Below are positions 39,574 to 40,334 of a stretch of DNA of 40,334 nucleotides, one piece after another. The position numbers and the translations under genes are program-made. The DNA comes from Gammaproteobacteria bacterium. Lineage in GTDB: Bacteria > Pseudomonadota > Gammaproteobacteria > UBA6429 > Thiohalophilaceae. The stretch lies in assembly GCA_026196045.1 (NCBI GenBank), contig JAPHRJ010000074.1, positions 1 to 40,334 on the forward strand, read 5' to 3'. The stretch's first letter is position 1; each line of letters opens with the position of its first letter. Below the pieces are notes generated by a model. It made no database searches. It had not been told where the DNA came from and was given only the letters and a program-made list of their open reading frames with translations.

Positions 39574-40185
39574 TTAGTCTTCTACTTCGGCCAGGAGTCT
39601 TTTAACAGGCCCAAAACTACGCCGGTGGATTTCAGTCACACCCTGCTCGGTAAGTGACTGGATATGAGCTTTGGTCGGATAGCCTTTATGCCCTGCCAGG
39701 CCATAACCGGGAAAACGGGCATCGAGTTCAACCATTTCAGTGTCCCGCGCTACCTTGGCAATAATGGACGCAGCACTAATTGCTTCTACTCGAGAATCAC
39801 CTTTGATGACGGCTCTGGCTTTACAGGGTAATTCAGGACAACGATTTCCATCAACCAGGGCTAATTCTGGTTGGGGGGTAAGTTGTTCAACAGCGCGACG
39901 CATCGCCAGTAAACTGGCTTGCAAAATATTGATCTCATCAATTTCTTCAACCTCAGCCCTGCCCAGTGCCCATGCCAATGCTTTCTGTCGGATTTCAACA
40001 GCTAACTGCTCTCGACGCTTTTCACTGAGCTTCTTGGAATCAGCAAGGCCTTCAATCGGCTCAGCAGGATTGAGTATCACTGCGGCAGCCACAACTGGGC
40101 CAGCTAAAGGACCGCGTCCCACTTCATCCACACCAACAATCAGTCTGCTGGTCTGTAATAATTCGTGTAGTTCACTATCCTCCAC
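39574..40185 (-). CDS. rnhB: Ribonuclease HII
   Basis: RnhB cleaves RNA in RNA-DNA hybrids, including single ribonucleotides in DNA. The 203-residue protein shows '[19 protein letters not shown]' with catalytic Asp20 and Glu21, ALVDGNRCP with the third acidic residue, and '[20 protein letters not shown]'. The start codon is GTG at 40183-40185, preceded by a strong AGGGGA site. lpxB usually lies upstream in relatives, but the last 149 bases of the window hold no recognisable gene, only AT-rich sequence and a possible TACAAT -10 at about 40313. Confidence 0.96.
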   Translation of the reverse strand: MEDSELHELLQTSRLIVGVDEVGRGPLAGPVVAAAVILNPAEPIEGLADSKKLSEKRREQLAVEIRQKALAWALGRAEVEEIDEINILQASLLAMRRAVEQLTPQPELALVDGNRCPELPCKARAVIKGDSRVEAISAASIIAKVARDTEMVELDARFPGYGLAGHKGYPTKAHIQSLTEQGVTEIHRRSFGPVKRLLAEVED

Positions 40186-40334
40186 AAAAATCCCCTAAAT
40201 ATTATCAGAATATGCTTATGTTATTGATTTGTCAGAGTTATAGTGAGAAGATCCCTTTATTGGGTTTCACCCCGACCAGGACAGTTTATCATGTTAAATG
40301 GGTCTGTTCTGATACAATGCCGGGATGTTGGTAA

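Overview
This window is a chromosomal segment of a gammaproteobacterium with moderate GC content. The evidence is the long block, almost all on the minus strand, rnhB ... dnaE-accA-tilS-pyrG-kdsA-eno-ftsB-ispD-ispF-truD ... surE-pcm-yqaA-nlpD-rpoS, which matches the order known in Pseudomonas and related groups. A second block, alaC-hom-thrC-(RpfE/COG4255-like)-recJ-prfB-lysS, follows it. No rRNA, tRNA, CRISPR array, prophage or insertion-sequence transposase was seen. The genus cannot be fixed from the window alone.

Layout from left to right. Positions 1-988 are accessory: the last codons of a plus-strand gene, a hairpin, a REPIN-like pair of inverted palindromes, a small lipoprotein with a secretin-type STN/N0-like domain, and degenerate repeats running into the lysS stop codon. 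Positions 989-10454 carry lysS, prfB (with its programmed +1 frameshift), recJ, a COG4255-type gene, thrC, hom and an alaC-type aminotransferase, so translation, recombination and threonine/alanine metabolism. A small plus-strand Mth938-domain gene then separates this from rpoS-nlpD-yqaA-pcm-surE (11053-14875), a stationary-phase and cell-envelope group.

Positions 15064-20722 interrupt the usual truD-surE adjacency with an Smr-domain protein, an ExeA/GspA-like membrane ATPase, a quinone oxidoreductase and a PAS-GGDEF diguanylate cyclase. Positions 20888-33886 carry truD, ispF, ispD, ftsB, eno, kdsA, pyrG, tilS, accA and dnaE: isoprenoid, lipopolysaccharide, nucleotide, fatty-acid and replication functions. 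Positions 34111-39433 interrupt the usual dnaE-rnhB adjacency with a secreted subtilase-like protein carrying thrombospondin type 3 and dockerin-like repeats, a membrane zinc-ribbon protein, sbcB, two small proteins and an HNH nuclease. rnhB ends the window.

Several intergenic gaps hold short palindromic or terminal-inverted-repeat elements from at least four sequence families. Two appear to have become part of coding sequence: one supplies the end of FtsB and the start of IspD, and another shares the last codons of LysS. No single obvious new multi-gene system was found. The strongest candidates for something undescribed are the ExeA-like ATPase with a periplasmic coiled coil and Cys-containing tail, the subtilase-like protein with Glu at the catalytic Asp position, and the coding-end repeats.
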